A DNA stretch of 38,909 bases from Halanaerobium saccharolyticum (GTDB lineage: Bacteria > Bacillota > Halanaerobiia > Halanaerobiales > Halanaerobiaceae), in the NCBI RefSeq assembly GCF_003053565.1, contig NZ_QAXS01000029.1:1-38909 (forward strand), given 5' to 3'. Under the pieces are notes generated by a model, which saw only the letters and a program-made list of their open reading frames with translations, did no database searches and had not been told where the DNA came from. The position numbers were made by a program, and so were the translations under genes. Of the stretch, positions 32,090 to 38,909 are shown one piece after another (position 1 is the stretch's first letter; each line of letters opens with the position of its first letter).

Positions 32090-33013
32090 ATGGATAAAAA
32101 AATCATGGCTATTGTTAATCCTGTTTCAGCAGGTGGAAAAACTGCTAAGCTGTGGCCTAAAAAAAGCAGAGTTTTTAAAAAAGAATTTAAATATTTTAAG
32201 GAAGTATATACTGAAACTGCAGGTGAGGCAGTAGAAATCGCCAGAAAAGCTGTCAACTTAAATTATGATTATCTAATGGCTGTTGGTGGAGATGGCACTG
32301 TTAATGAAATTGTAAATGGAATGCTTGCAGCGGATCTAGCTGATAATTTAAAAACAAAATTAATTATTTCTGCTCATGGTACTGGTTCTGATTTAAGTAG
32401 AGTTCTGCCATTACCAGAAAAAACAGAAGCTGTGATTAAAAGAATCAAAAAGAATCAAAGCAGAGAAGTTAATTTAATTAAATCCAGCTATCTTAATCAT
32501 CAGGGAGAAGAGACCAGCAGATATTTTATTAATATTGCTGACTGTGGAATGGGAGCAGAGGTTGCAAAAAAGTTAAATGCCAGCAAAAAAAATATAGATG
32601 GGAGTTTAAGCTACCTCTTTAAGCTTTTTCAAACTTTGTTTTCCTATCAAAATAAATTTGTTAGAGTTGAGGCTGATCAAAAATTAATCTATGAGGGACT
32701 TTTGAATTCAGTTGTTATTGCAAATGGAAATTATTTTGGTGGTGGTATAAATATTGCACCGGAGGCTGATCTTTTTTCAGAAAATATCAATCTAATTTTA
32801 TTAAAGGATTTTTCAAAGGCAGCAATAATTGACAATTTGATCAAGGCTTATCAGGGAAAGCACTTAAGTCACCCTCTGGTTGAGTCTCATTTTGTTAATG
32901 AAATTAAGATCAGTTCTGATAGAGAAGTTCAGCTGGAAATGGATGGAGAAACTGTTGGCACAATAGATGCAGAATTTAAAATTTCTGCAAAAAAAATTTC
33001 ATTATTAGTTTAA
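32090..33013 (+). CDS. Diacylglycerol-kinase-like lipid kinase (DgkB/YegS family)
   Basis: This soluble lipid kinase of 307 residues with the DAGK catalytic domain phosphorylates diacylglycerol or a related lipid with ATP. Visible motifs are MAIVNPVSAGGKT at the N-terminus, VGGDGTVNEIVNGML (the GGDGT nucleotide motif), AHGTGSDLSRVL and the C-terminal VQLEMDGETVG. In firmicutes DgkB recycles diacylglycerol released during lipoteichoic acid synthesis. Whether that applies to a Halanaerobium-like diderm is unclear. The flavoprotein gene upstream is 26 bases away and probably co-transcribed. Confidence 0.9.
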   Translation: MDKKIMAIVNPVSAGGKTAKLWPKKSRVFKKEFKYFKEVYTETAGEAVEIARKAVNLNYDYLMAVGGDGTVNEIVNGMLAADLADNLKTKLIISAHGTGSDLSRVLPLPEKTEAVIKRIKKNQSREVNLIKSSYLNHQGEETSRYFINIADCGMGAEVAKKLNASKKNIDGSLSYLFKLFQTLFSYQNKFVRVEADQKLIYEGLLNSVVIANGNYFGGGINIAPEADLFSENINLILLKDFSKAAIIDNLIKAYQGKHLSHPLVESHFVNEIKISSDREVQLEMDGETVGTIDAEFKISAKKISLLV

Positions 33014-33104
33014 CAGTTAATTGAGATATTTTTAAAAGGAAAAATATAACATAAAAAGAAATAAAAAATAAAATAGTGTTTTGAAAATCACATATGTTCA
33101 TAAA

Positions 33105-33132
33105 AAAACCGGCCAGAATAAACTGGCCGGTT
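33105..33132 (-). terminator. Intrinsic terminator of the secreted-protein gene
   Basis: AACCGGCCAG pairs with CTGGCCGGTT around a 6-base loop. Seven Ts follow on the minus strand. On the plus strand the tail is weak (AGTTATTG). Confidence 0.85.
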
Positions 33133-33158
33133 AGTTATTGTTATAAGTAAAAATTTAT

Positions 33159-33650
33159 TTACCAGTTATTTACTAAGTCACCTGTAACAGTAGCGCCGCC
33201 TTCAATAGTAAATGTTTCTTTAGCAGCTTTGTTTTCGAAGTAAACATTACCTTCTACAGTGAAACCAGTTGTTAATCTAAAGTTTTCAGCCTGAACATAA
33301 ACATCTCCAACAAAGATTCCAGCTTTGAATCTTGTGCTAGGGCTATTAACAGTAATACTTGGAGCTTCTAAAGTATATCTGTCAGTTACATTATGGTCAT
33401 CATCCTGATCATAAAGAGCTAACTTACGGTCAACTGTATCACGGTTTTTGAACTCACCATCTAATACAATTTCTTCATCAACACTTAAGTCCTGCTGAAT
33501 AATTACTATCCAGGATTCCTCTGCAGCTGTCTGTAAACTTGCCTCATCCACCACTACAGATGGAGAAGAAACTGTGTCCTGAGCACTTACTGTAGGTGCA
33601 ACTAATAAAGCTGCTACCGCGATCATTAATACAATTGTTTTGATTTTCAT
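33159..33650 (-). CDS. Small secreted beta-rich protein of unknown function
   Basis: This 163-residue protein has a clear signal peptide (MKIKTIVLMIAVAALLVAP to VSAQ, cleaved near residue 23). The mature part is rich in Val, Thr, Asp and Glu and alternates short strands: FKAGIFVGDVYVQAENFRL, FTVEGNVYFENKAAKETFTI, and GGATVTGDLVNN at the end. This pattern recalls right-handed beta-helix or bactofilin-like repeats, but I do not recognise a family. It has a TTGACA promoter, an AGGAGG site and its own terminator, all signs of strong single-gene expression. A surface or envelope role is a guess. Confidence 0.75.
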   Translation of the reverse strand: MKIKTIVLMIAVAALLVAPTVSAQDTVSSPSVVVDEASLQTAAEESWIVIIQQDLSVDEEIVLDGEFKNRDTVDRKLALYDQDDDHNVTDRYTLEAPSITVNSPSTRFKAGIFVGDVYVQAENFRLTTGFTVEGNVYFENKAAKETFTIEGGATVTGDLVNNW

Positions 33651-33704
33651 AAATAAATCCTCCTTTAAAATTTTATTAATTGACTCAACTTAACTATATC
33701 TTAA

Positions 33705-33734
33705 CATATATGATATATGTGAAAAATGTGTCAA
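33705..33734 (-). promoter_or_regulatory. Promoter of the secreted-protein gene
   Basis: On the minus strand TTGACA (33734-33729), an 18-base spacer, and TATATG (33710-33705), about 55 bases before the ATG. Confidence 0.65.
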
Positions 33735-33854
33735 GTGCTATTTGTAATTTATTTAACTTTTTTGAATAAAATCTTGCTTTTTAATAAAGGAAAGAGAAAA
33801 CAGATATTGAATATAATTAATAGAATAAACATTTTAGTAATTGAGGTGGAAATT

Positions 33855-35429
33855 ATGAAAGAAATTATAGAAATAGCAGAATTAAGAAAGAGATTCAAAC
33901 TGGAACTGGATATTATGGCAGAATTTTTTCAGACTGATAATTTAAAAATGGCTGTTCTGACGCCAGAGAATTCAGCCAAAATTTTCAGCCATAGTAATTC
34001 TGATTTCGAAAAAACTGTAAAAAAAATTAATTTAAGTAATGATGACTATAAGCAAATTATTTCAGCTGATGATTTTCAAACTAAAGCTATTTTATCAAAA
34101 TATCTGGATGATTTTAGTTCTGAATTAAATTTTTTAAAGGTTAAAACAGGAGTTTATATCTATCTAATATATTTTCCGCTAAATAAAGAGATAAAAACTC
34201 ATAATTCAGCAGCTTTAAAACTTTTTCAAAAACAGATAAAAGCCGTATTAGATGATATTTACCGGCAGGAAGAAATACGAGATAATTTGAGTCAAAAGAA
34301 TTTAGAAAATCAAAGTTTAAAAAAAGAAAAGTATATTACCGCTTCTGCACTTGATTCAGTCCCGGGTAATATTTCAATTTTAGATAAAGAAGGAAATATA
34401 GTTTATACTAACAGCTCCTGGGAAGAATTTGCTTATCAAAATGGGGCAGTGGCTGAGAACACTGGAGTTAATGAAAACTATTTAGAGGTCTGTAAAAAAT
34501 CTGCAGAAATGGGAGATCTGATTTCTGCTCGTGCCTATAATGGAATTCTTTCTGTTTTAAATAATGAACAGGATAATTTTAGTATGGATTATCCCTGCCA
34601 CTCCCCGAGAGAAAAAAGATGGTTTAGAATGCATGTATCTTCTTTTAAAGGTATAGGTGCTTATGAATTAATGATTCTGCACCAAAACATAACTAAAGAA
34701 ATTATGGCTGAAAAAAAATCGGAAGAGATTTTAAATAAATTACCAGCTGCTATTTTAAAATTTGATTCTAAGAAGAAACTTATTTATTTTAATAAAAAAG
34801 CGATGAACTTATTAGATTTGAATGAGAATAATTTAGGAAGCAGATTAAAGGAAATTAAAATTGCTGATCAGAGAGCTGATGATTTTCTGGATAAACTTGA
34901 TTATGCTGCAGTTAATAATAAACGAATTAATTTCAGAATATATATCAGTCAGAATGGTTTTAAACAATATTTTAATAATTATTTAGTTCCTGAATTTGAG
35001 GACGGTCAGTTAAAAACCATCACTTCAATTATCCCGGAGGAAATGATTAGTAAAAACACTAATCAAAAAACAGAAAAACAGCGCAACCACTATTTACAGC
35101 TGTTTAATAATTTTCCAGAGGCTCTGGTTTTACTTGATATTGATGAAAGAATAATAAATGTTAATAAGAAGTTTTCTCAGCTTTTTGAATATGAAATCGA
35201 TGAATTAAAAAACAAAAAACTTGATGATTTAATTGTACCAGCAGATCAAAAGAAAAATGGACGCGAATTATCTCATCAGGTTCTGACAGGAGCTAGAGTG
35301 GAAGAAAAAGTTTACCGGATTAATTCTCAGGGAGAGAAACTGGAGTTAAATTTAAAAGCTTTTCCTGTACTTTTGCAGAATAACCAGATTGGTATCTATG
35401 CAATTTATAAGAATATAAATAGAGATTAA
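33855..35429 (+). CDS. Multi-PAS sensory protein without output domain
   Basis: This is a soluble protein of 524 residues. After an N-terminal helical/GAF-like region (about 1-150) with a short coiled coil, it shows three PAS modules at about 168-290 (SVPGNISILDKEGNIVYTNS), 300-410 (LPAAILKFDSKKKLIYFNKK) and 425-524 (FPEALVLLDIDERIINVNKK). The protein stops right after the last PAS domain (IGIYAIYKNINRD), where a kinase, GGDEF, HD or sigma-54 domain would usually begin. The ATG at 33855 with GAGGTGG 5 bases upstream is favoured; longer readings from GTG 33726 have no ribosome binding site. The first PAS contains CHSPREKRWFRMHV, a pattern common in periplasm-free redox or ligand PAS domains. 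A DUF342 gene follows after 22 bases. It may relay signals by protein contact alone. Confidence 0.8.
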   Translation: MKEIIEIAELRKRFKLELDIMAEFFQTDNLKMAVLTPENSAKIFSHSNSDFEKTVKKINLSNDDYKQIISADDFQTKAILSKYLDDFSSELNFLKVKTGVYIYLIYFPLNKEIKTHNSAALKLFQKQIKAVLDDIYRQEEIRDNLSQKNLENQSLKKEKYITASALDSVPGNISILDKEGNIVYTNSSWEEFAYQNGAVAENTGVNENYLEVCKKSAEMGDLISARAYNGILSVLNNEQDNFSMDYPCHSPREKRWFRMHVSSFKGIGAYELMILHQNITKEIMAEKKSEEILNKLPAAILKFDSKKKLIYFNKKAMNLLDLNENNLGSRLKEIKIADQRADDFLDKLDYAAVNNKRINFRIYISQNGFKQYFNNYLVPEFEDGQLKTITSIIPEEMISKNTNQKTEKQRNHYLQLFNNFPEALVLLDIDERIINVNKKFSQLFEYEIDELKNKKLDDLIVPADQKKNGRELSHQVLTGARVEEKVYRINSQGEKLELNLKAFPVLLQNNQIGIYAIYKNINRD

Positions 35430-35451
35430 TAGTTTTTGGAGGTGACTGATT

Positions 35452-37224
35452 TTGGAAAACAAAGATGGAATAGTATATCTCGAAAATGGTCAATTAACCA
35501 TTATTAATCCGGAAGGGCTCGGTAGATATCCCCGGGTAACTGCTGGTGAAAATGTTGAAATATATATTGATGGAGAAAAAGAAAACAAAGAAGTAGTTGT
35601 CAGTCAGGATATAGAAGATTTAATTAGTTTTGAGCTTAAAAAAGTTAAAAAAAGTAAAGAGTTAAATCTGAAAGTTACTGAAGACAAACTAAAAGCTTAT
35701 TTAATAATTAAACTGACTCCTGAACAGCAGCTGGAAATTAAAGATACAGAACCGGCCAATCACATTAAAATAGAGACTAAAAGCCAGGATGAAATATTTC
35801 CTGAGCTGAGTAAAAATGAAATAATTGAGCTGCTTAATTTTCATAATATAAGTTATGGGGTTAAACATGATCAAATAAGTGAAATTCTGGCTCAAAAAGG
35901 AAATAAAAGTGGTGAATATCTGATTGCTGAAGGTAGAAAGGCAAAAAGGGGTGAAGATGCTCAGATAATAAAAAGTGAAAACTATCAGCAGCGGGAAGAA
36001 AATTTATTTAATGTTATAGATTCGATTGAAAAAGGAGAAACTATCTGCTACAAAAAGAAAGCTGTTGAGGGTAAAGCAGGGGTTAATGTCTATTCTGATA
36101 GAATATCTCCTCCACCTGTAAAAGATATTAGTCTTAAGGCGGGGAAAAATGTGCAGCTGACAAAAGATGGTTTAAAAGCCATAGCTCTGGAAGGTGGCCA
36201 GCCTAAGTTAATTAGAAGAAGTTCTACTGTTGAGGTGCATATTTATAAACAGTATATTATCAAAGGTGATGTCGACAAACATACAGGCCACATTAAATAT
36301 GAGGGAGATTTACTTGTTAAGGGTGATATTAAGGATTATTTTAATGTTGAGGTAGGTAATGATTTAAAAGTTCAGGGGAATATTGCCAATGCGGAGGTTA
36401 AGACTCAGGGAGACCTTTATGTCAATAATAATATAATTGCCAGCAAATTATTTATTGGAAATTATCTGGAAAAAGAGATTATACTATCTTTGAAGAAAAT
36501 TATCAGCTATTTAGAAAATTTAAATAAGGCAGTGGATCAGATTTTAGGGGAAGCCAGCCAGAGAAAGATGAATCTCAGCAACTTTAAAACTGGAAGAGTT
36601 TTAAGACTGCTGATTGAAAACAAGTTTCCTGAACTAAAAAAGTTAATTTTGAGTCTTAATCAGAGTGTTAAAGATAATGAGCAGCTAAAAGATTATTTTA
36701 GAGAAATAATACCCTATTTTAATAATATGGCTAATTTAGAAAGAATTAAAGATGAAAGCATGCTCAATAATTTCAAAGAAAATTTAGCTGAATTTATGAA
36801 TCACAAACTGGATAACAGTGGGGTATTAAATATTTATACCGGCTATATTCAGAACTCTGAAATTAACATAGGTGGTTCAGTAATTATTAATCGGCTTGGT
36901 TGTTATAATTCAACAATTAAAGCAAAAAAATCAATTATTGTTAAGAGCAACCCGGGATTCCTAAAAGGCGGCTCATATCAGGCTGAAGAAATAATATTTA
37001 CCCAGGAAGCGGGGAGTAAACTGAGCAAAACTTATTTTAGAATAGGAGAGCAGATTTTTATTAAAGAAGTTTTGGGAACACTGGTGATCAAAAGTGAAAA
37101 TGACCGAAAAATTATTGAAGAGGGAAATAGGAATATAAATTTTAGAGTCAATGACTTTGGTGAGCTGGTGACAGCTGCCACCCTCCCAAATATAAATCAA
37201 TATCTCTTGAAGGATGAAGGATAA
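35452..37224 (+). CDS. DUF342 (FapA-type) protein
   Basis: This 590-residue protein belongs to the DUF342/FapA family, seen widely in clostridia and Thermotogales with no settled function. The N-terminal half holds the FapA domain, with NEIIELLNFHNISYGVKHDQ, a GKAGVNVYSDRISPPPV turn, and repeated G/V strands. A beta-helix-like middle reads KHTGHIKYEGDLLVKGDI. A long helical segment (about 345-440) precedes further beta repeats (ILNIYTGYIQNSEINIGGS-like spacing) at the C-terminus. The start is TTG at 35452 after GGAGGTGA. It probably forms an operon with the PAS protein upstream. Confidence 0.83.
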   Translation: MENKDGIVYLENGQLTIINPEGLGRYPRVTAGENVEIYIDGEKENKEVVVSQDIEDLISFELKKVKKSKELNLKVTEDKLKAYLIIKLTPEQQLEIKDTEPANHIKIETKSQDEIFPELSKNEIIELLNFHNISYGVKHDQISEILAQKGNKSGEYLIAEGRKAKRGEDAQIIKSENYQQREENLFNVIDSIEKGETICYKKKAVEGKAGVNVYSDRISPPPVKDISLKAGKNVQLTKDGLKAIALEGGQPKLIRRSSTVEVHIYKQYIIKGDVDKHTGHIKYEGDLLVKGDIKDYFNVEVGNDLKVQGNIANAEVKTQGDLYVNNNIIASKLFIGNYLEKEIILSLKKIISYLENLNKAVDQILGEASQRKMNLSNFKTGRVLRLLIENKFPELKKLILSLNQSVKDNEQLKDYFREIIPYFNNMANLERIKDESMLNNFKENLAEFMNHKLDNSGVLNIYTGYIQNSEINIGGSVIINRLGCYNSTIKAKKSIIVKSNPGFLKGGSYQAEEIIFTQEAGSKLSKTYFRIGEQIFIKEVLGTLVIKSENDRKIIEEGNRNINFRVNDFGELVTAATLPNINQYLLKDEG

Positions 37225-37252
37225 AACAATTGTTTTAAATATTCAAGCTGAG

Positions 37253-37282
37253 CTGCTGGTTAATTTTTGTCAGCAGTTTTTT
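37253..37282 (+). terminator. Intrinsic terminator after the DUF342 gene
   Basis: CTGCTG pairs with CAGCAG around a 12-base loop, followed by six Ts. A short palindrome AAACAATTGTTT lies just upstream at 37224-37235. Confidence 0.75.
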
Positions 37283-37353
37283 GCCATTTTATTAGGTCAC
37301 GATTTATGTTACAATGAAAATATAATTAATTTAAGAAAGGTGCTGATTGGATA

Positions 37354-37818
37354 ATGAGAAGTAGTGATATTGATACAACAGGAATTGAAGAAGCTCCAGA
37401 AAGTGTTGAATTTAGTGAAGGGGATAAGGTAGATATTTTAGTATATAAATTTACTGATTTAGGGGCTACAGTTATTATCAATGATAAATATTTTGGTCTG
37501 GTGTATGAGAATGATATTTATAAGGAAATTACTGTTGGTGATCAGTTAAAAGGATATATTAAAAAGATTAGAGAAGATAATAAAATTGATGTTAGTCTGC
37601 GCAAGATTGGTTATGGTCGGATTGAAGATGCAAAAGAAAAAATACTGGCCCGACTTAAAGCTAAGGGTGGATCTTTACCTTTAAATGATGATAGTTCACC
37701 AGAAAAAATCAAAAAAGCTCTTCAAATTAGTAAAGGAAGTTTCAAAAAAGCGATTGGTGGTTTATACAAGGAAAAAATTATTGATATAACTTCTAAAGGA
37801 ATTAAGTTAAAAAAATAA
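37354..37818 (+). CDS. Short CvfB-like S1/winged-helix protein
   Basis: This 154-residue protein corresponds to the C-terminal part of CvfB/YitL RNA-binding proteins. One S1-type beta-barrel (about 20-85, EGDKVDILVYKFTDLGATVI through IREDNKIDVSLRKIGY) is followed by the winged-helix domain (about 90-154, ending GGLYKEKIIDITSKGIKL). Full-length CvfB has about 280 residues with two or three S1 domains before this point, so the protein is a natural short form or a truncated relative. The upstream 130 bases do not encode the missing S1 domains; they hold a terminator and a weak promoter region. AAGAAAGGTG precedes the ATG. Confidence 0.82.
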   Translation: MRSSDIDTTGIEEAPESVEFSEGDKVDILVYKFTDLGATVIINDKYFGLVYENDIYKEITVGDQLKGYIKKIREDNKIDVSLRKIGYGRIEDAKEKILARLKAKGGSLPLNDDSSPEKIKKALQISKGSFKKAIGGLYKEKIIDITSKGIKLKK

Positions 37819-37834
37819 GTAAAGAAAAGAGCTG

Positions 37835-38533
37835 TTGAAAGTGAGAGACAATAATTCTTTTTTTGACTGCCTCAACTTTGAAGTTATAGTCTTGGCTGCA
37901 GTTGTATTGCTTTTTCTGACAGCAGCCTCGGCTGCAGCTTTCGAGGTTGTTTCAATTCCAGTGGAAAAGACTGAAAAAGATGTTTATCAGATTGAAGCAG
38001 AGATTCCAATTTTAATGGAGTTAAATCGCAAAAATACCCAGGAAAAATATAATGATCTTTTTAGAGACAACATCATGACTTTTGTAGAATATACGATTAA
38101 TATGGCACGACAGAGTCAGCAAGATTTTGCAGAGGCCGAGTTTCCGAGGCGAGAATTTGTGGCTAAAGTTGATTTTGAAATCAAAAATAGTAAGCAAATA
38201 TTAAGTATTAAGTTTGATTACTATCAGTATACCGGGGGAGCTCACGGGAACCCCTACAGTCTGACATATAATATTGATCTTGCTGCAGGAGATGATTTAA
38301 AATTAATCGATTTTCTGGAACTTCAAAATATGAATTTAAATGAAATAGAAGAATTTATTCGAGCTGAAATAAAAAAAGAACCGGAACTCTATTTTCAGGA
38401 AGAGTATGGCTTTCAGAGTTTAGATCAAGATCAGTGTTATTATCTTGAAGATGGTGAACTGGTTGTATATTTTCAACCTTATGCTATAGCTCCCTATTCA
38501 ACGGGGATGCCAGAATTTAGAATAAAATATTAA
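37835..38533 (+). CDS. Exported DUF4163/DUF3298 (RsiV-like) protein
   Basis: This 232-residue protein has an N-terminal hydrophobic segment (about 14-34, FEVIVLAAVVLLFLTAASAAA) that acts as signal or anchor. The DUF4163 domain follows (EIPILMELNRKNTQEKYNDL), then DUF3298 (YYQYTGGAHGNPYSLTYNID and YFQPYAIAPYSTGMPEF). The same domain pair forms the extracellular part of the anti-sigma factor RsiV, where it binds lysozyme. Here there is no cytoplasmic anti-sigma domain and no sigma factor gene nearby, so function is open. The start is TTG 37835 (or GTG 37841); the ribosome binding site is weak. Confidence 0.8.
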   Translation: MKVRDNNSFFDCLNFEVIVLAAVVLLFLTAASAAAFEVVSIPVEKTEKDVYQIEAEIPILMELNRKNTQEKYNDLFRDNIMTFVEYTINMARQSQQDFAEAEFPRREFVAKVDFEIKNSKQILSIKFDYYQYTGGAHGNPYSLTYNIDLAAGDDLKLIDFLELQNMNLNEIEEFIRAEIKKEPELYFQEEYGFQSLDQDQCYYLEDGELVVYFQPYAIAPYSTGMPEFRIKY

Positions 38534-38542
38534 CTTTTTAAG

Positions 38543-38568
38543 CTGCTGTGTAAAACAGCAGTTTTTTT
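38543..38568 (+). terminator. Intrinsic terminator after the DUF3298 gene
   Basis: CTGCTGT pairs with ACAGCAG around GTAAA, followed by seven Ts. A putative group II intron starts 6 bases after the T-run. Confidence 0.9.
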
Positions 38569-38574
38569 AATGTC

Positions 38575-38909
38575 GTGTGCTCCGTAAATTATTCTGATAG
38601 TAGGTGGAAGTCCTACCTATGTTGTGGCATGTATCATGTAGAAGTCAACAATGACAGGGTGTTCACCGTGAGGTGGAATCTGAAGAGTCTGAGACGGGCT
38701 GTTAGTCCAAAAAACATTATGTGAACCAGATGTGGCATCTGTAAATGGCGATTCGCCGACTTAACGAAGAAGCTCAATGCCGGCATAAAAACCATGCAAT
38801 CTAGGCTGGATTTGCAGATGTGATTAGGGTTGGAATGACAGTAAGATGGAATAGTTGACCGGAGGAGTTCTGTGTTTGCCTGAAACTAAAACTAGTTTTA
38901 GTAAGTCGA
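38575..38909 (+). mobile_element. Probable 5' part of a group II intron (continues beyond the window)
   Basis: The segment begins with GTGTGC, fitting the group II intron 5' splice consensus GUGYG. It has no open reading frame of note but is densely structured, for example GTAGGTGGAAGTCCTACC and the AGGTGGAATCTGAAGAG segment, both familiar from bacterial domain I RNAs. Its base composition is richer in G and C than the flanks. It lies directly downstream of a terminator stem, the preferred target of group IIC introns. A six-base complement of the bases before the junction (TAATGT, 38568-38573) occurs inside at 38714-38719 (ACATTA) and could be an exon-binding sequence. The reverse transcriptase gene and 3' end would be outside the window. 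Confidence 0.72.

Noticed and set aside
33091-33100. Third copy of CATATGTTCA as an operator
   Set aside because: It lies between the ends of two convergent genes, away from any promoter, so it is probably chance or a remnant.
33726-33854. N-terminal extension of the PAS protein from GTG 33726
   Set aside because: There is no ribosome binding site, the residues are low-complexity, and the region overlaps the divergent promoter. ATG 33855 has a strong GAGGTGG.
37224-37235. AAACAATTGTTT palindrome as an operator
   Set aside because: It is short and AT-rich and sits at the end of the DUF342 gene just before a terminator; chance is sufficient.
1-38909. CRISPR arrays, tRNA or rRNA genes
   Set aside because: No regularly spaced repeats, tRNA-like cloverleaf or rRNA signature sequences were recognised on either strand.

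Overview
The window looks like a chromosomal segment of a halophilic, fermentative, low-GC anaerobic firmicute of the Halanaerobiales type, probably close to Halanaerobium. The inference rests on strongly AT-biased coding sequence, frequent TTG and GTG starts behind strong GGAGG sites, several sodium-coupled solute carriers (two NSS family, one SSS/PutP), a HutP-like protein, and an Mrp/NifX/ferredoxin-MinD/DUF5320 cluster common in anaerobic clostridia. It is an inference from gene content only.

Layout. 1-5930: a trehalose/maltose-type ABC importer (binding protein and two permeases) followed by a GH65 disaccharide phosphorylase, with intercistronic hairpins. The 5' end of the binding-protein gene looks damaged. 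5990-9470 (minus strand): a three-gene ABC importer of the COG2984/4120/1101 type behind a consensus promoter and a structured leader ending in an intrinsic terminator. A HutP-family gene lies immediately upstream. 9600-14740: an MntP/YtaF-like membrane protein, an RlmD-type 23S rRNA methyltransferase, and two divergent NSS transporters sharing a 420-bp control region with a cre-like site. 14780-17120: nitroreductase, PHP-domain protein, and tRNA 2-selenouridine synthase MnmH.

17260-22100: an iron-sulfur cluster: an Mrp/NBP35 ATPase, a NifX-like protein, two tandem MinD ATPases with inserted 2x[4Fe-4S] ferredoxin domains, a His-rich NifX-like protein, a DUF5320 Gly/Arg-rich protein, and a MarR regulator. 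Two long perfect palindromes of apparently related sequence interrupt it. 22119-29400: envelope and housekeeping genes: L,D-transpeptidase, M15-type peptidase with a calcium-loop-like insert, acyl-CoA ligase, Pcm, PutP and exonuclease III.

29480-38570: an OFA-type MFS transporter split into two overlapping six-helix halves at an A7 run, a geranylgeranyl-reductase-type flavoprotein, a lipid kinase, a small secreted protein with a strong promoter, a PAS-only protein next to a DUF342 protein, a short S1/winged-helix CvfB-like protein and a DUF4163/DUF3298 protein. The window ends inside what looks like the 5' part of a group II intron, placed just after the last terminator.

No tRNA, rRNA or CRISPR array was recognised. 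The most promising undescribed elements are the unclassified leader RNA of the COG2984 importer next to hutP, the split transporter with a possible slippage site, and the palindrome pair in the NifX cluster.
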